From Candidatus Binatia bacterium (GTDB taxonomy: Bacteria; Desulfobacterota; Binatia; HRBIN30): a stretch of DNA of 64,000 bases. The translations under genes were made by a program, and so were the position numbers. Where the stretch lies: contig BPIR01000003.1 in NCBI GenBank assembly GCA_026004215.1, positions 314,879 through 378,878 on the forward strand, read 5' to 3'. Positions 19,241 to 28,143 of the stretch are shown here, in pieces (the first letter of the stretch is position 1; the number at the start of each line of letters is the position of its first letter). The notes under the pieces are model-generated. The model saw only the letters and a list, made by a program, of their open reading frames with translations, was not told the origin of the DNA and did not search any database.

Positions 19241-20296
19241 GTGGCGACAGGTATGGTGGGATGCCACGGGGGCGGGGCGCCGGACGCATCGAAGCGGAGC
19301 GGGCTCGCGTTTGCACCGCTGCGTGTGTATCAGCCCGAGCTGGGGATGTTTCTCACCCACGACCCTGCGCGGCAGTTTGCGAGCCCGTACGCTTACGGCC
19401 CGTGGGATCCGGTGAACGGCACCGACCCCACGGGAGCGGTGTTCGGGCTCGAGACTTTGATTGCCTGGGCGGTGGTGTTGTTGGCGGCGGTGGCCATCGA
19501 TGTGGGGGTGCGCACGGGCGATGTAGGTGCGGCACTCCAGGCGGGGGCGCTCACGTTCGTGTCGGGGGTGGCCACGGCGGTGGGCGCGTACGCCGGGCTC
19601 GGTGTGCTGGCGGCGCATGTGAGTCCGAGCACCATGGCAATCGTGAACAACGTGCTGGCCGTGGCGGGGCTGGCCAGCGGCGCCTACGGCGCCGTCGAAG
19701 CTGCCCGCAACGGCATGTACGCCAGTGCTGCGGTGGGCGCGCTGCTGCTCGCCGCGGGGGCGTATCGGTTGTTGAGTGGCAGCAAGACGAGTACTGCGAA
19801 GGCTGGGTCGGTCGCAGGTCAGCAATTTGCCGACAGCCGCGAAGGTGTGGTGTTGAACGATGCGAGTTCTTCCCGAGACGACCGGGATAGTTCCTTCTTG
19901 GAATACCTAAAGGTACGGCCACCGAACGACGACGGCTATCTCACCTTGGGCGAGGCCAAGTGGCAATGGAAATACGGCGGAGGGGAGCCGGTGGTCGTGG
20001 ACGCGCAAAAGATCGAGTTCGATCCACTGAAGGCAGAGTCCTTTCATGACCGACGGCTGTTGGCGACGCCCAGGTTCTTGCGGGACCGGGCAGTGCACGG
20101 CACCGTTACCTTCGAATTAAGCTCAAGCGGGACAACAGCGAGGATTATGCCCGATACGTTTAACTTTGACATGAAACCCTGGAGGTCTTTCGACCTGATC
20201 ATACGCAATCTGCAAACAATAGGCTTACGCCTGTACGTGGGCCCAGGTCGGGAGTTCCAGATCATCTTCAGGGGCGAAGTGCCGGTAGTGTACTAA
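19241..20296 (+). CDS. RHS core end + pretoxin module + unidentified toxin domain (cassette 5)
   Basis: The frame opens with GTG and enters the RHS core at GLAFAPLRVYQPELGMF, then runs without interruption through DPTGAVFG and the pretoxin module to AAGAYRLLSG. A linker (TAKAGSVAGQQFADSREGVV) is shared with cassette 7. The last 130 residues are unique to this cassette: VRPPNDDGYLTLGEAKWQW, HGTVTFELSSSG, IMPDTFNFDMKPWRSFD, IGLRLYVGPGREFQIIFRG. I do not recognise the domain. It looks like a compact beta-rich fold. The gene lacks the N-terminal RHS shell, so it is either silent or a donor tip. Confidence 0.65.
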   Translation: MATGMVGCHGGGAPDASKRSGLAFAPLRVYQPELGMFLTHDPARQFASPYAYGPWDPVNGTDPTGAVFGLETLIAWAVVLLAAVAIDVGVRTGDVGAALQAGALTFVSGVATAVGAYAGLGVLAAHVSPSTMAIVNNVLAVAGLASGAYGAVEAARNGMYASAAVGALLLAAGAYRLLSGSKTSTAKAGSVAGQQFADSREGVVLNDASSSRDDRDSSFLEYLKVRPPNDDGYLTLGEAKWQWKYGGGEPVVVDAQKIEFDPLKAESFHDRRLLATPRFLRDRAVHGTVTFELSSSGTTARIMPDTFNFDMKPWRSFDLIIRNLQTIGLRLYVGPGREFQIIFRGEVPVVY

Positions 20297-20297
20297 T

Positions 20298-20660
20298 ATG
20301 AAGGCCGCTAGAAGTTGGACTCTCTGGCTTGTCATGGTCACCGCGATGTTGCGTGTCTTGTGCAAACTTGAGGACCTTTCCTTCCTGCGCTTCACGCCGG
20401 TTTCCCAGGAAGAATCCGTGCAGTTAGCCGAGCGAGGGTTTCAGCAGGCCTGCGCCCGTGCCGGGTTACCTGTTTGGGTTTTTAGCGGCCCTAAAGTTTG
20501 GAGGCGCCCCGAGGCGGCGCCACAGTGGTACCACTACGATTGGGAATCTACCGTAAAAGGAGCTCATGTTTCGGTGAGGGTCCTGGTGGGAGCAAAGGGC
20601 AAAGTCCAATGGACGGTGAGTGGAGATATTGAGCGGATGCGACTGATCACCACGCGGTAG
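20298..20660 (+). CDS. Small membrane-anchored protein, candidate immunity for cassette 5
   Basis: The ATG is 1 bp after the toxin stop. The 120 residues begin with a short hydrophobic segment (SWTLWLVMVTAMLRVL), then a soluble domain with VSQEESVQLAERGFQQACARA, WYHYDWESTVKGAHVSVRV and KVQWTVSGDIERM. The family is not recognised. Tight spacing and an exported N-terminus match the other immunity candidates. Confidence 0.6.
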   Translation: MKAARSWTLWLVMVTAMLRVLCKLEDLSFLRFTPVSQEESVQLAERGFQQACARAGLPVWVFSGPKVWRRPEAAPQWYHYDWESTVKGAHVSVRVLVGAKGKVQWTVSGDIERMRLITTR

Positions 20661-20853
20661 CGGTAGGCCCGATTCTTACATTCGGCACTCCAGCCTCACA
20701 CTCCGCTCAAATTAAGATGAACAAGTACTCGACTAAGAAAATACAATTTACCATGCAGGCCGATGCCCTGATAACGGCCACTAAGCCTATGACTCCGTGC
20801 CTCCTTGCAATGATACGGGTGTGGGGGGCAGCGGCCAATCTTAACGGTGCAGT

Positions 20854-21363
20854 ATGCGTTCACCCAAGTTCTTTTTGCGTACGTTGAAAAGGATTTTGCG
20901 ACGAGCGGCCTTGGTGTCCGTCTGGGTATTGGCCAGTCTGTACCTTCTGGACAGTGTGACGTGTTTGATCTTTTGCCCAATTGACGAGGCGGAGGCACGT
21001 GACCGGGCCATCTGGAAGTTCAACCTCGCAGCAGCAGTGAAGCCCACCTATGATCCGGCGAATTTTGTGGGACCTCGCTTAACCAGAATTTCGTCTCCAT
21101 TTGGAACCTCTTCAAGTTACCCAGAACGAAGCTGGAGAGAAACCTTAACCGAAGTTTTACTATCATTTTTGTTGCGCAAGAGTGAACCGTTGTTTTGTGG
21201 GGCTCACACTGATCCAGCGATGTACCTGTTCGAGTGGGAGTATAAGGGTAGGCCTGCAATGGGAGTTTGGGTTGACCGCTGCGGCGAGCAGGTGGAGTGG
21301 TTTGGTCCTTCTGAAGAGTTGTACCAAGAGATCTTTCCCGCTGAACCGCACGGCCGCAGGTAA
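20854..21363 (+). CDS. Hypothetical membrane-anchored protein, possible second immunity gene
   Basis: The 169-residue frame begins with a basic N-terminus and one transmembrane segment (LVSVWVLASLYLLDSVTCLIF). The exported domain contains ERSWRETLTEVLLSFLLR, CGAHTDPAMYLFEWEYKG, GVWVDRCGEQVEWFGPSEEL. It has several cysteines and no family that I recognise. It stands about 190 bp after the previous candidate immunity gene, so it may protect against a toxin since lost. Confidence 0.5.
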   Translation: MRSPKFFLRTLKRILRRAALVSVWVLASLYLLDSVTCLIFCPIDEAEARDRAIWKFNLAAAVKPTYDPANFVGPRLTRISSPFGTSSSYPERSWRETLTEVLLSFLLRKSEPLFCGAHTDPAMYLFEWEYKGRPAMGVWVDRCGEQVEWFGPSEELYQEIFPAEPHGRR

Positions 21364-23032
21364 GAGGCAGTGGGTAAGACAGGATCTAACCACTGAGGCG
21401 AACGCTGCCGCACAGGGTGGGACCGAGGCCGAGATGAGTGCGCTGCGGTGGCGTTTGACGGCGGTAGCTAATCCCGGGGCCTTTGGCGAAGGGCAGCCAG
21501 TAGCACTGCCTTGGGGGCGAGCTTTTGGGCCGCGGGGCGCGCCGTTTCGGCGTTAGGATCGCAGACCCCGATATCCACAAAGCGATTCGACAGGCATTTC
21601 AGACGCAGTTGCTTAGAACGACTCAGGGGTTTCCTTTTTTTCTTCCAGACAGCTCGTCCGCTATCTTTCAAGTTGGACGGCCGTTGCCTGTCGTGAACGG
21701 CGTAATCACATAGGGAACGCTCGATGTGGAGCCGATCACCTCCGATAGTTCCCGTAGTTCGAAGTGCGAGCGACCGAATTGACCTCACGACGCTCGCTTT
21801 TCAGCACCGGCTTTTCGCCCGGCTTCGGAGGCTCGAGGTTGCTCGGGTGCGCACAACGTATCTGCACGAGTTGCTCACGAAGATCGATCAATCCTAGGGA
21901 TCAGATACCCTGACGTTAAAGTCGTTCTTCGATAGGTAACCGGAGGGGGACAGACGGGGTTTTCCTAGTTTGGCAGCCCGCCTTGATGCCATTTTGGTTG
22001 TCAGGGCTAGTGTCGCTTGGATGGGAGAGCGGTACCCGCAGTTGCTAAGGCGAATCCCCATACGCTCGTGATTGCTCGCATCTGTTGACCGCGGGCCTGC
22101 TGTGTGCAGGGGTCTGTTGGTCAAGTCTCTGAACGACGGCCATTCGGACCTACAGTCACGGCCGCTCCGCGGTCGCACCGAGTTGGCACTTCGGTTTGGT
22201 AATCACTTGACCGGAAGACATGCCCTCATATGGCACGCACTTCCTGGTCCACAAGTGAGCATAGGTCAGGAAAGAACCAGTTAGGTGGCATGAGCGGTAT
22301 GCGTCAGTACCGGGAGGGTTGTTGCCATTGAGCTGGAAACGATACTCGGCGCGTCCACCGATATACCCGAAGTGCAGGAGGCGAAGGGGCACGAAGTGCG
22401 CCCGACGTGGGTGACGCTGTTCCTGGCGGCGGGGGCCGTATTGCTTGCTAGAGCTGGAGGCTTGCCCGAGCGCGCACAACGGATCTCGTGCTGGGGAAGA
22501 CGGCCCAGCGGTCAAGGGGCGGGGCCCGTAAAGGGCATTGCTACGTGATCTCGCGCGTGCCAATGCTGGCCGTGTCGGTCAGGATACCGGCACGTGCGAG
22601 TTGTGGAGAGCTTGCACAAACGGAAACGTAGGGGCATGCGCCCTTTTGGAGGCTAGAAACGCGGCTGGTCTGGCAGCGGGCCCGGATCGCATTAGACGCA
22701 ACTTTCCCGATGTTCTTGCTCTCGCTGCCGGCGAGCCGCGCGTCGTTTGGCAGAGTTCGCCGGAGTTTGTCAACGAGCTTTTTGGGATAACTGACGTTGT
22801 GAGCGGGCCAGTGCGTCTGCCAGGCGCTTACTCCAGCAGGCAAGATTTTGTGGCGATCCTTGCACTAGAGTTGCTTTGTTCGGGCGGTGGGATCGTCAGC
22901 ACAGAGCACTGAGGAACTTTCAGGATAGGTTTTTCCCCTCCCTGCCTCGCCTTGGGATGTAGGCGCCCGCCACACGGCGACATATTGGAAAACCGGTGAG
23001 GGGACGGACGTTTTCTCCCGGAGTGTAACCCG
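21364..23032. other. Decayed region between cassettes 5 and 6
   Basis: No convincing intact gene. Two fragments have some protein character. One at about 21560-21713 reads ADPDIHKAIRQAFQTQLL. Another at 22320-22560 reads ELETILGASTDIPEVQEA and then VTLFLAAGAVLLARAGG, reminiscent of a pretoxin membrane segment, and may continue in another frame into the frame at 22538. The base composition and broken frames suggest a degraded cassette. Confidence 0.4.
22538..22912 (+). CDS. Unidentified frame, possible remnant of a toxin C-terminus
   Basis: The frame reads CELWRACTNGNVGACALLEA, PDRIRRNFPDVLALAAGEP and VVWQSSPEFVNELFGITDV. It has no good start; the first possible codon is TTG. It follows a stretch with a pretoxin-like hydrophobic segment in another frame. 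I cannot assign it to a family, and it could be non-coding. Confidence 0.2.
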   Translation: MLRDLARANAGRVGQDTGTCELWRACTNGNVGACALLEARNAAGLAAGPDRIRRNFPDVLALAAGEPRVVWQSSPEFVNELFGITDVVSGPVRLPGAYSSRQDFVAILALELLCSGGGIVSTEH

Positions 23033-23434
23033 ATGATGAGCTCTACGATCCCCGGACTACGAAGTGGCCTGCGTTGCCACTGGTGGGCCCTGCCCGTAGT
23101 TGTTTTGCTTCTTGATTTGATTTGCCTGCGGTCGCACCGCCTCGATCCACGTTTACACGTTGCATTGGCACACTTTGTATCTCTCCGACCGCTCGTCAAG
23201 GAGCGTTTGGAGACGGAGGTATCCACCCAGGAGAAGTTCTCCATGGCCATCCACCGCATGCAGCGGGCCGCGTTTTCACTCTCCAGATTGAGGGTTGTCG
23301 TGGTGGTGATGACGGTTGCTTTTGCGTTGCTCGGCGTGTTTTTGACAGAAGTTGCTTGGTGGGTGCGGGTGGTGACACTCATCAACGGCTTTTACTGTGC
23401 GGTTTGCAGGCTACTTGCGGCCCCACTGCATTGA
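23033..23434 (+). CDS. Small integral membrane protein, possible immunity protein
   Basis: The 133 residues are predicted to span the membrane about three times: WWALPVVVLLLDLICL, then VVVVVMTVAFALLGVFL, then VVTLINGFYCAVCRLLA. A basic loop containing PLVKERLETEVSTQEKFSMA lies between the first two. Small polytopic immunity proteins usually protect against membrane-active or periplasmic toxins. No toxin is intact directly upstream, so the partner is unknown. Confidence 0.5.
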   Translation: MMSSTIPGLRSGLRCHWWALPVVVLLLDLICLRSHRLDPRLHVALAHFVSLRPLVKERLETEVSTQEKFSMAIHRMQRAAFSLSRLRVVVVVMTVAFALLGVFLTEVAWWVRVVTLINGFYCAVCRLLAAPLH

Positions 23435-23739
23435 GTAAGCGAACCCGTACAGGACAGCCCCTCGACGTAGCAATGGAAGCGTTCTCGGAGCAAGCAGACC
23501 AGGCCGTGTGGGGGGGCGTGCCGGGCCTTGGGATATTGGGAGTCGAGGCGCCAAGATTCATTGCAGCTTCGCTCGTCCGGACCACCTTACAAACCAGTGG
23601 GGAGACGTTTGCTGAGTATCTCTCCGGGTTCCTGTGTGTTTGCAGCGTTCGTGCGTTGAGACGGTGTGGATCGGGAAACGGGTTGAGGAGGCAGTGCCGC
23701 GAACGCCGGTGCCTCCCGAGCTATGGTAGGCGATCGGGG

Positions 23740-24639
23740 TTTTACCAGCCGGAGTTGGGGACGTTTCTCACCCACGATCCGCTCAGGGAGTATGCCAGCC
23801 CGTACGCCTAGGGCCCGTGGGATCCGATCAACGGGACCGATCCGACGGGTGCGGGTTGGTTTGCCTTTGCGGCGGTGGGCGCGTACGCCGGGCTCGGTGT
23901 GCTGGCGGCGCATGTGAGTGCGAGCACCATGGCAATCGTGAACAACGTGCTGGCCGTGGCGGGGCTAGCCAGCGGCGCCTACGGCGCCGTCGACGCTGGC
24001 CGCAACGGCATGTACGCCAGTGCCGCGGTGGGCGCGCTGCTGCTCGCCGCGGGGGCGTATCGGTTGTTGGCGGCGCAGCAGGGCAACACTGGCGAACAGA
24101 CGCGGGCCGGTGTAGGACTTCACGAGCGGCAGCAGCGCAAGATTGCGACACAACTGTATGGGCAAAAGTTCTCAGACGTTGGCATTGATCCCCGTCAATG
24201 GGAGGTTCTGGTGAAGGCCGCGGCTGACGCGATCAGCGTGCACAATCCTCCCTCGGTGGCTCTGGATGCCGAATACCAAGGTATTTTGTATTCCGATGGG
24301 TTCGGCAATGTAATCTCAACGACGGGTGTACTGGGAAAGCCCTGTGTGCTCAACCAACCCTGCGCCGGCCCCGACTTCGACTTGGTTCGTTCCACGTTAC
24401 CGCCGGAAGTTCGAAACGACCAGGTACTTGCAGATTGGCACACACATGGGGGCGGAACTAAGGAGTCGTTTGACCGGTTTTCGCAGCAGGATATCCGTGC
24501 CACTAATTTCCTGGGTGGGGAGTTCCCGAACTTTGTCGGGGCTTTTCTTGGAACACCTCAGGGAAACCTGCGGTTTATTCCGGTGGGTTGGCAGGGTCCG
24601 CAAGCAGGAATCCTGCTCCGGAGGGTACCCATGCGATGA
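23740..24639 (+). pseudogene. RHS core end + pretoxin module + JAB/DUF4329-like toxin domain (cassette 6), nonsense codon in core
   Basis: RHS similarity begins at FYQPELGTFLTHDPLREYAS. At 23809-23811 the Tyr codon of the conserved PYAYGPWDP is TAG, which interrupts an otherwise continuous frame. The pretoxin module is shortened (DPTGAGWFAFAAVGAYAGLG). The unique domain contains DAISVHNPPSVALDAEYQG, then VLADWHTHGGG (HTH at 24439-24447) and FSQQDI (24478-24495), a JAB-like metal-binding pattern as in DUF4329 domains of RHS toxins. From 23812 the frame is open to the ATGA overlap with the next gene, so a separate start could still give the toxin half. Confidence 0.65.
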
Positions 24640-25124
24640 CGGAACGAACCGCGCGCGAGAGTGTGAAGGCAGTGGAAGGTCGGCGATTGGATCGTCACTT
24701 ATCGCAGCTCTGGATGGCCGGCATTGCATGCACGTGGTTGGCGGTCACAGGATGGCCACTGAGTGGTTTGCAAGCGGAGGTGGTCAGCCAAGGGCCGGGA
24801 ATCGGACGCGATCTTTGTCTGAGGGAGGGCAGGGAAATTGAAAAAATCAGTAAACGCGGCGCGATCGACCGCGTGACCCTAAGGGCAATTCGTGCCGCGG
24901 TGAGGAGATGCGAGGAAAAGGAGGGAGGAGTGCCAATTGGAACGGCTGTACCCTCGAACTCCCAAGACAGCTCTGCGCCGCTGTGCTGGATCCTGTGGGA
25001 ACCTCGGGGCAGCGGTTTTGTCGAGGTGTCGCTGGCATTTAGTCCTCGCCGCCGAGGCGGGGTTAGTTACATCATGGATACGAAGAACGACTGCGACATT
25101 GTCGGTGTGCTTCCTGTGCGATGA
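24636..25124 (+). CDS. Candidate immunity protein for the second JAB-like toxin
   Basis: The ATG overlaps the toxin stop as ATGA, which decides this start. The 162-residue product has an N-terminal hydrophobic segment (LWMAGIACTWLAVTGWPLSGL) preceded by basic residues, then CLREGREIEKISKRGAIDR, ALRAIRAAVRRCEEKEGG-like helical sequence, and LCWILWEPRGSGFVEVSLAF. The family is not recognised. Its fold and size resemble the lipoprotein that follows at 25171, so the two may be diverged relatives or a two-gene immunity set. Confidence 0.6.
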   Translation: MTERTARESVKAVEGRRLDRHLSQLWMAGIACTWLAVTGWPLSGLQAEVVSQGPGIGRDLCLREGREIEKISKRGAIDRVTLRAIRAAVRRCEEKEGGVPIGTAVPSNSQDSSAPLCWILWEPRGSGFVEVSLAFSPRRRGGVSYIMDTKNDCDIVGVLPVR

Positions 25125-25170
25125 GCGCGCGTTCGTTTCGGACTTTCCCGTGAAAACTCCCGTGGCAAGA

Positions 25171-25644
25171 ATGAGCAGGTCGCACCTCATTTTACTTTTG
25201 CTTTCGAGCTTGGCAGTCGCTGACTGCAACTCTGTCCGCTCACCGCGTAGCGGGGCGCGAGTGTCCAGGCAAACGGCAAGCGTTGCCCCCGAGGCGGGTT
25301 CCGGTGGGGATGCTTCGGTTGACGAGAAAGGTACTGTGGTGTCGCGGGGCGACATGTCTGTCCGCGTCTGGCGCGCAATCGAGGTGGCACTGGAAGACGC
25401 TGAGAAAATGCGTGCCTCGAACGGGACGCCGTTGGGTGGTGCGCGCTCCGATCCGGACCCTTGCCGAATCCAATGGGAGAAGTGGAATAATGGGGCTGGG
25501 TGGGACGGGGAAGACCTTGTGTGGATTACCGTTGAGTACGACTGTGGGCCCGAGGGGCCCCGGGAATGGTTCAGCTATCTGATTTATCTCCGCGACTTTC
25601 GCATCGTGCAACAAGCGCATTCGGTGCTGAATAGTGTGGAGTAG
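25171..25644 (+). CDS. Lipoprotein paired with the preceding immunity candidate
   Basis: The 157-residue protein starts MSRSHLILLLLSSLAVADC, a lipoprotein signal; a GTG at 25150 is an alternative start. Mature features are VWRAIEVALEDAEKMRAS, RSDPDPCRIQWEKWNNGAGW and WITVEYDCGPEGPREWFSYL. The order (a charged helix, then a Cys-Trp strand and an aromatic strand) parallels the gene upstream. Family unknown; periplasmic immunity is the best guess. Confidence 0.55.
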   Translation: MSRSHLILLLLSSLAVADCNSVRSPRSGARVSRQTASVAPEAGSGGDASVDEKGTVVSRGDMSVRVWRAIEVALEDAEKMRASNGTPLGGARSDPDPCRIQWEKWNNGAGWDGEDLVWITVEYDCGPEGPREWFSYLIYLRDFRIVQQAHSVLNSVE

Positions 25645-26869
25645 CGCTCGAGACCTCTCGGGGAATGCTCGATCCAATCACCAAGGTTCCTGGCGGAGCC
25701 AGCCTTGCCTCGCTGTGCGTGTCTGGGTTGTGCTGTCTCGCCAAGCGGAACTGCATTGGTGGTAGGGTTCGCGGGGGCCGAGAGTCCTCAAGAACGACTT
25801 GGACTTTGGGCATGTGTCGACGTAGTTAAGTTGTTACGCAAACTGTGGTAGATGCAGTGCTCCAGCAAGTCGATGCGCCGTGCTCAAGCGAGGGTCGGGA
25901 AACTCGGTGCGCCGGGCCACTTGTTCGAGGCCCAACTCGAACATTGGCGGGGCGGCAAGGACCCAGGGACGCACATTCGGGTTGTGGGAGAAATGAGCGG
26001 CATTGGTTTGTCGAGCGCGGGTCTGGGAGTGGGCTGGAAGCCAACAAACCCGGCCGCATGAAAGTCGTGGTCGGTCCTCAGGGCCACGGGCGGCGGCTTT
26101 AGGCCGCCGTGGCCAGTCATCGAACCTGCGCCGGTACGTAATTCCTCGCAATTTGGCCTTTCTTGCGGGGAGTATTGCTACGCAAGAAGGATCTGACGGA
26201 CTGCGGCAAGACGCAAGAGGAGGCTAGGTGTTCAGGAAGGTTCACGCGCTCGCCGTAGCTACTGTGAACATCGTAGGCTTTGGTGTTCGTGCCTTCGGGA
26301 CCGGCTGAGCAGACTCGAGTATCCTGAGAGCTGGGTGGTGCGGCTGACGGATATGTTGTCGCCGGACGCTCTCCTGGTGCGCATGAGCGACAGATGCGAG
26401 GTATGGACGTCGCCACCCTTGGCGACAATTCTGCCGAAAATGGTACGTCAGGCAGAGATTGTTACCTTCCACAACCAGTCTCAGTGCGGGACGGCCCAGG
26501 AGTCCGAAATCTTTTGGAAGAGGCTGTATCTACCCCATGTCCTTTACTGTAGAATTAAGTCTGACCCCGTGCAGGTGGAAACGAGGTGTCGAGCGTGGTG
26601 CGCGAGAGAAAGTGGGCGCGCGAGAAGTTTGAAAGCGATTTCCCCGCGGGCGAAAAAGAGGTACTGCGAGGTCGGAGAGTGGTTCAGGAAGTTCGTCAGG
26701 AACTTTAGTTCGTAAACACTGTTGTCCAGTGTGGCAACTTTGTCTCTCACGGTAACATCAGCAGCTTGATCGCCTCGATGGTGCAGGAGGTGTCTGTCAG
26801 CGTGGACATTGGCCGCGAAGGGGCTCGAGCGGCCGACAATGCGGCCCGTTCGTTCCCCTCGAGAGTCAG
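25645..26869. other. Gene-poor stretch between cassettes 6 and 7
   Basis: Several open frames exist, but none has recognisable motifs or a believable start. The strongest signal is a long hairpin at 26082-26114. The region probably represents decayed toxin and immunity sequence. Confidence 0.4.
26082..26114. terminator. Long GC-rich hairpin, possible transcription terminator
   Basis: GGCCACGGGCGGC pairs with GCCGCCGTGGCC over 12 bp with one bulged G, around the loop GGCTTTAG. There is no T-tract after either arm, so it could be a factor-assisted terminator or a relic palindrome. Confidence 0.35.
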
Positions 26870-27589
26870 TTGGCTTTGGCGCCTCCCGACGCCGTTAGCG
26901 CAGAAATGACGAGGTGCACGCGACTGGGTTTGTCATCCATTCGCTCGAAGGAGCTGGCCGTGGCGGGGCTAGCCAGCGGCGCCTACGGCGCCGTCGACGC
27001 TGGCCGCAACGGCATGTACGCCAGTGCCGCGGTGGGCGCGCTGCTGCTCGCCGCAGGGGCGCATCGGTTGGTGAGCGGCAACAAGGCGGGTACTGCGAAG
27101 GCTGGGTCGGTCGCAGGTCAGCAATTTGCCGACAGCCGCGAAGGTGTGGTGTTGAACGATGCGAGCGGGGGCGTGGACGCGGTTGCCGCAGACACGCGAG
27201 CCCAAGCGGTTTACGGCGAGACGGCAAGCCTACGACCACAGCCAAATGATCTTGCATCCGCAGCCGACCTGCGCACCGCCCGGGAATGGGTTGCGGACGT
27301 AAGCGAACGAAACACCAACGTGAGGTTCGCTTTGCCGAACCCGCACAACCAAGTCGAAATGCGAGTGTGGGATGAGGCTGTCCGAGCATCGCAGGTAGCT
27401 CAACGGTGGAATCTCCCCGCCGACGTGCGACACTTTTTCATGCGGCAGGAGGGGATCGGCCCTCAACAACCTTGGTGGGCTGCGGGACAAGCCCCGTACG
27501 GGACGTTCGGGCCGTTCGTGGCACCCACAGGTGGAGCAATACCAGCGGGCAACCGCGCGTACATCGACTTTTACCGAGGGATCCGATGA
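26870..27589 (+). CDS. Truncated pretoxin module + unidentified toxin domain (cassette 7)
   Basis: RHS-derived sequence begins only at LAVAGLASGAYGAVDAG (near 26957) and continues through AAGAHRLVSG and the linker TAKAGSVAGQQFADSREGVV, which is almost identical to cassette 5. After VVLNDAS the sequence is unique: DLASAADLRTAREWVADVSE, NVRFALPNPHNQVEMRVWDE, LPADVRHFFMRQEGIGPQQP and AGNRAYIDFYRGIR. I do not recognise this domain. Conserved-looking His and Asp/Glu residues could be catalytic. The first 27 residues come from unrelated sequence, so any start used here is doubtful. Confidence 0.6.
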   Translation: MALAPPDAVSAEMTRCTRLGLSSIRSKELAVAGLASGAYGAVDAGRNGMYASAAVGALLLAAGAHRLVSGNKAGTAKAGSVAGQQFADSREGVVLNDASGGVDAVAADTRAQAVYGETASLRPQPNDLASAADLRTAREWVADVSERNTNVRFALPNPHNQVEMRVWDEAVRASQVAQRWNLPADVRHFFMRQEGIGPQQPWWAAGQAPYGTFGPFVAPTGGAIPAGNRAYIDFYRGIR

Positions 27590-28143
27590 TATGGCATTTG
27601 TTGTTGGTCTTGCCGCTCTTGATTTCCGCTGCCCGCGTTCCTGAGTGTCACGACGCGGAGCTCAAACGCTGGGTCGCGAACATCGCGGACGTGACCATCG
27701 AGGGTGTGGGCAAGTTAGACGAGCGGGGGCGGCTGTGGCCGGAACTCTGGCGTAACCCCAGTCAGGCCGCCGGTTGTCTCATCGGCCAACTCCGTGTCGT
27801 GGATGTCGCGGTTCTCCAGCCCGACGAGAAAAGTAACCGTGACGCCCTCCGCACGCTGTGGAGCCTCCGGGCACTTCGTTACTTAACTGGTGGAAAGGAC
27901 TTTTGCGGGCCGACTGCTCATGCGCAGGAATTGGATGAAACCCGACGGCAGTTTCTGACTATCAGATGTGGGCCAAGGGGGGAGGTGTCTTTCTTCGGCG
28001 TGTGGATGTCGCGGGATATCGTTTACTTTGCTCCGACGGACGCACAGGAGCGCATCATTCAGCAGTGGATCACCTGGTACAACGCCGATGGCCTTCGCTA
28101 CCTGTACACCCCAGCCAGATCCCTCGACGATTGGTACTTCTAA
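27586..28143 (+). CDS. Secreted protein, candidate immunity for cassette 7
   Basis: The ATG overlaps the toxin stop (ATGA). The 185-residue protein has a signal peptide (MIWHLLLVLPLLISAARV) and a mature domain with ELKRWVANIADVTIEGVGK, QAAGCLIGQLRVVDVAVL, ALRTLWSLRALRYLTGGKDF, ETRRQFLTIRCGPRGEVSFF and ERIIQQWITWYNADGLRYLY. Three or four cysteines could form disulfides. The family is not recognised; overlap and export signal support the immunity role. Confidence 0.6.
   Translation: MIWHLLLVLPLLISAARVPECHDAELKRWVANIADVTIEGVGKLDERGRLWPELWRNPSQAAGCLIGQLRVVDVAVLQPDEKSNRDALRTLWSLRALRYLTGGKDFCGPTAHAQELDETRRQFLTIRCGPRGEVSFFGVWMSRDIVYFAPTDAQERIIQQWITWYNADGLRYLYTPARSLDDWYF

Noticed and set aside
19950..20296. 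Colicin M-like active site in cassette 5 (DTFNFDMKPWR)
   Set aside because: The required D-x-YD and following HR spacing is not present, so the resemblance is too weak to name.
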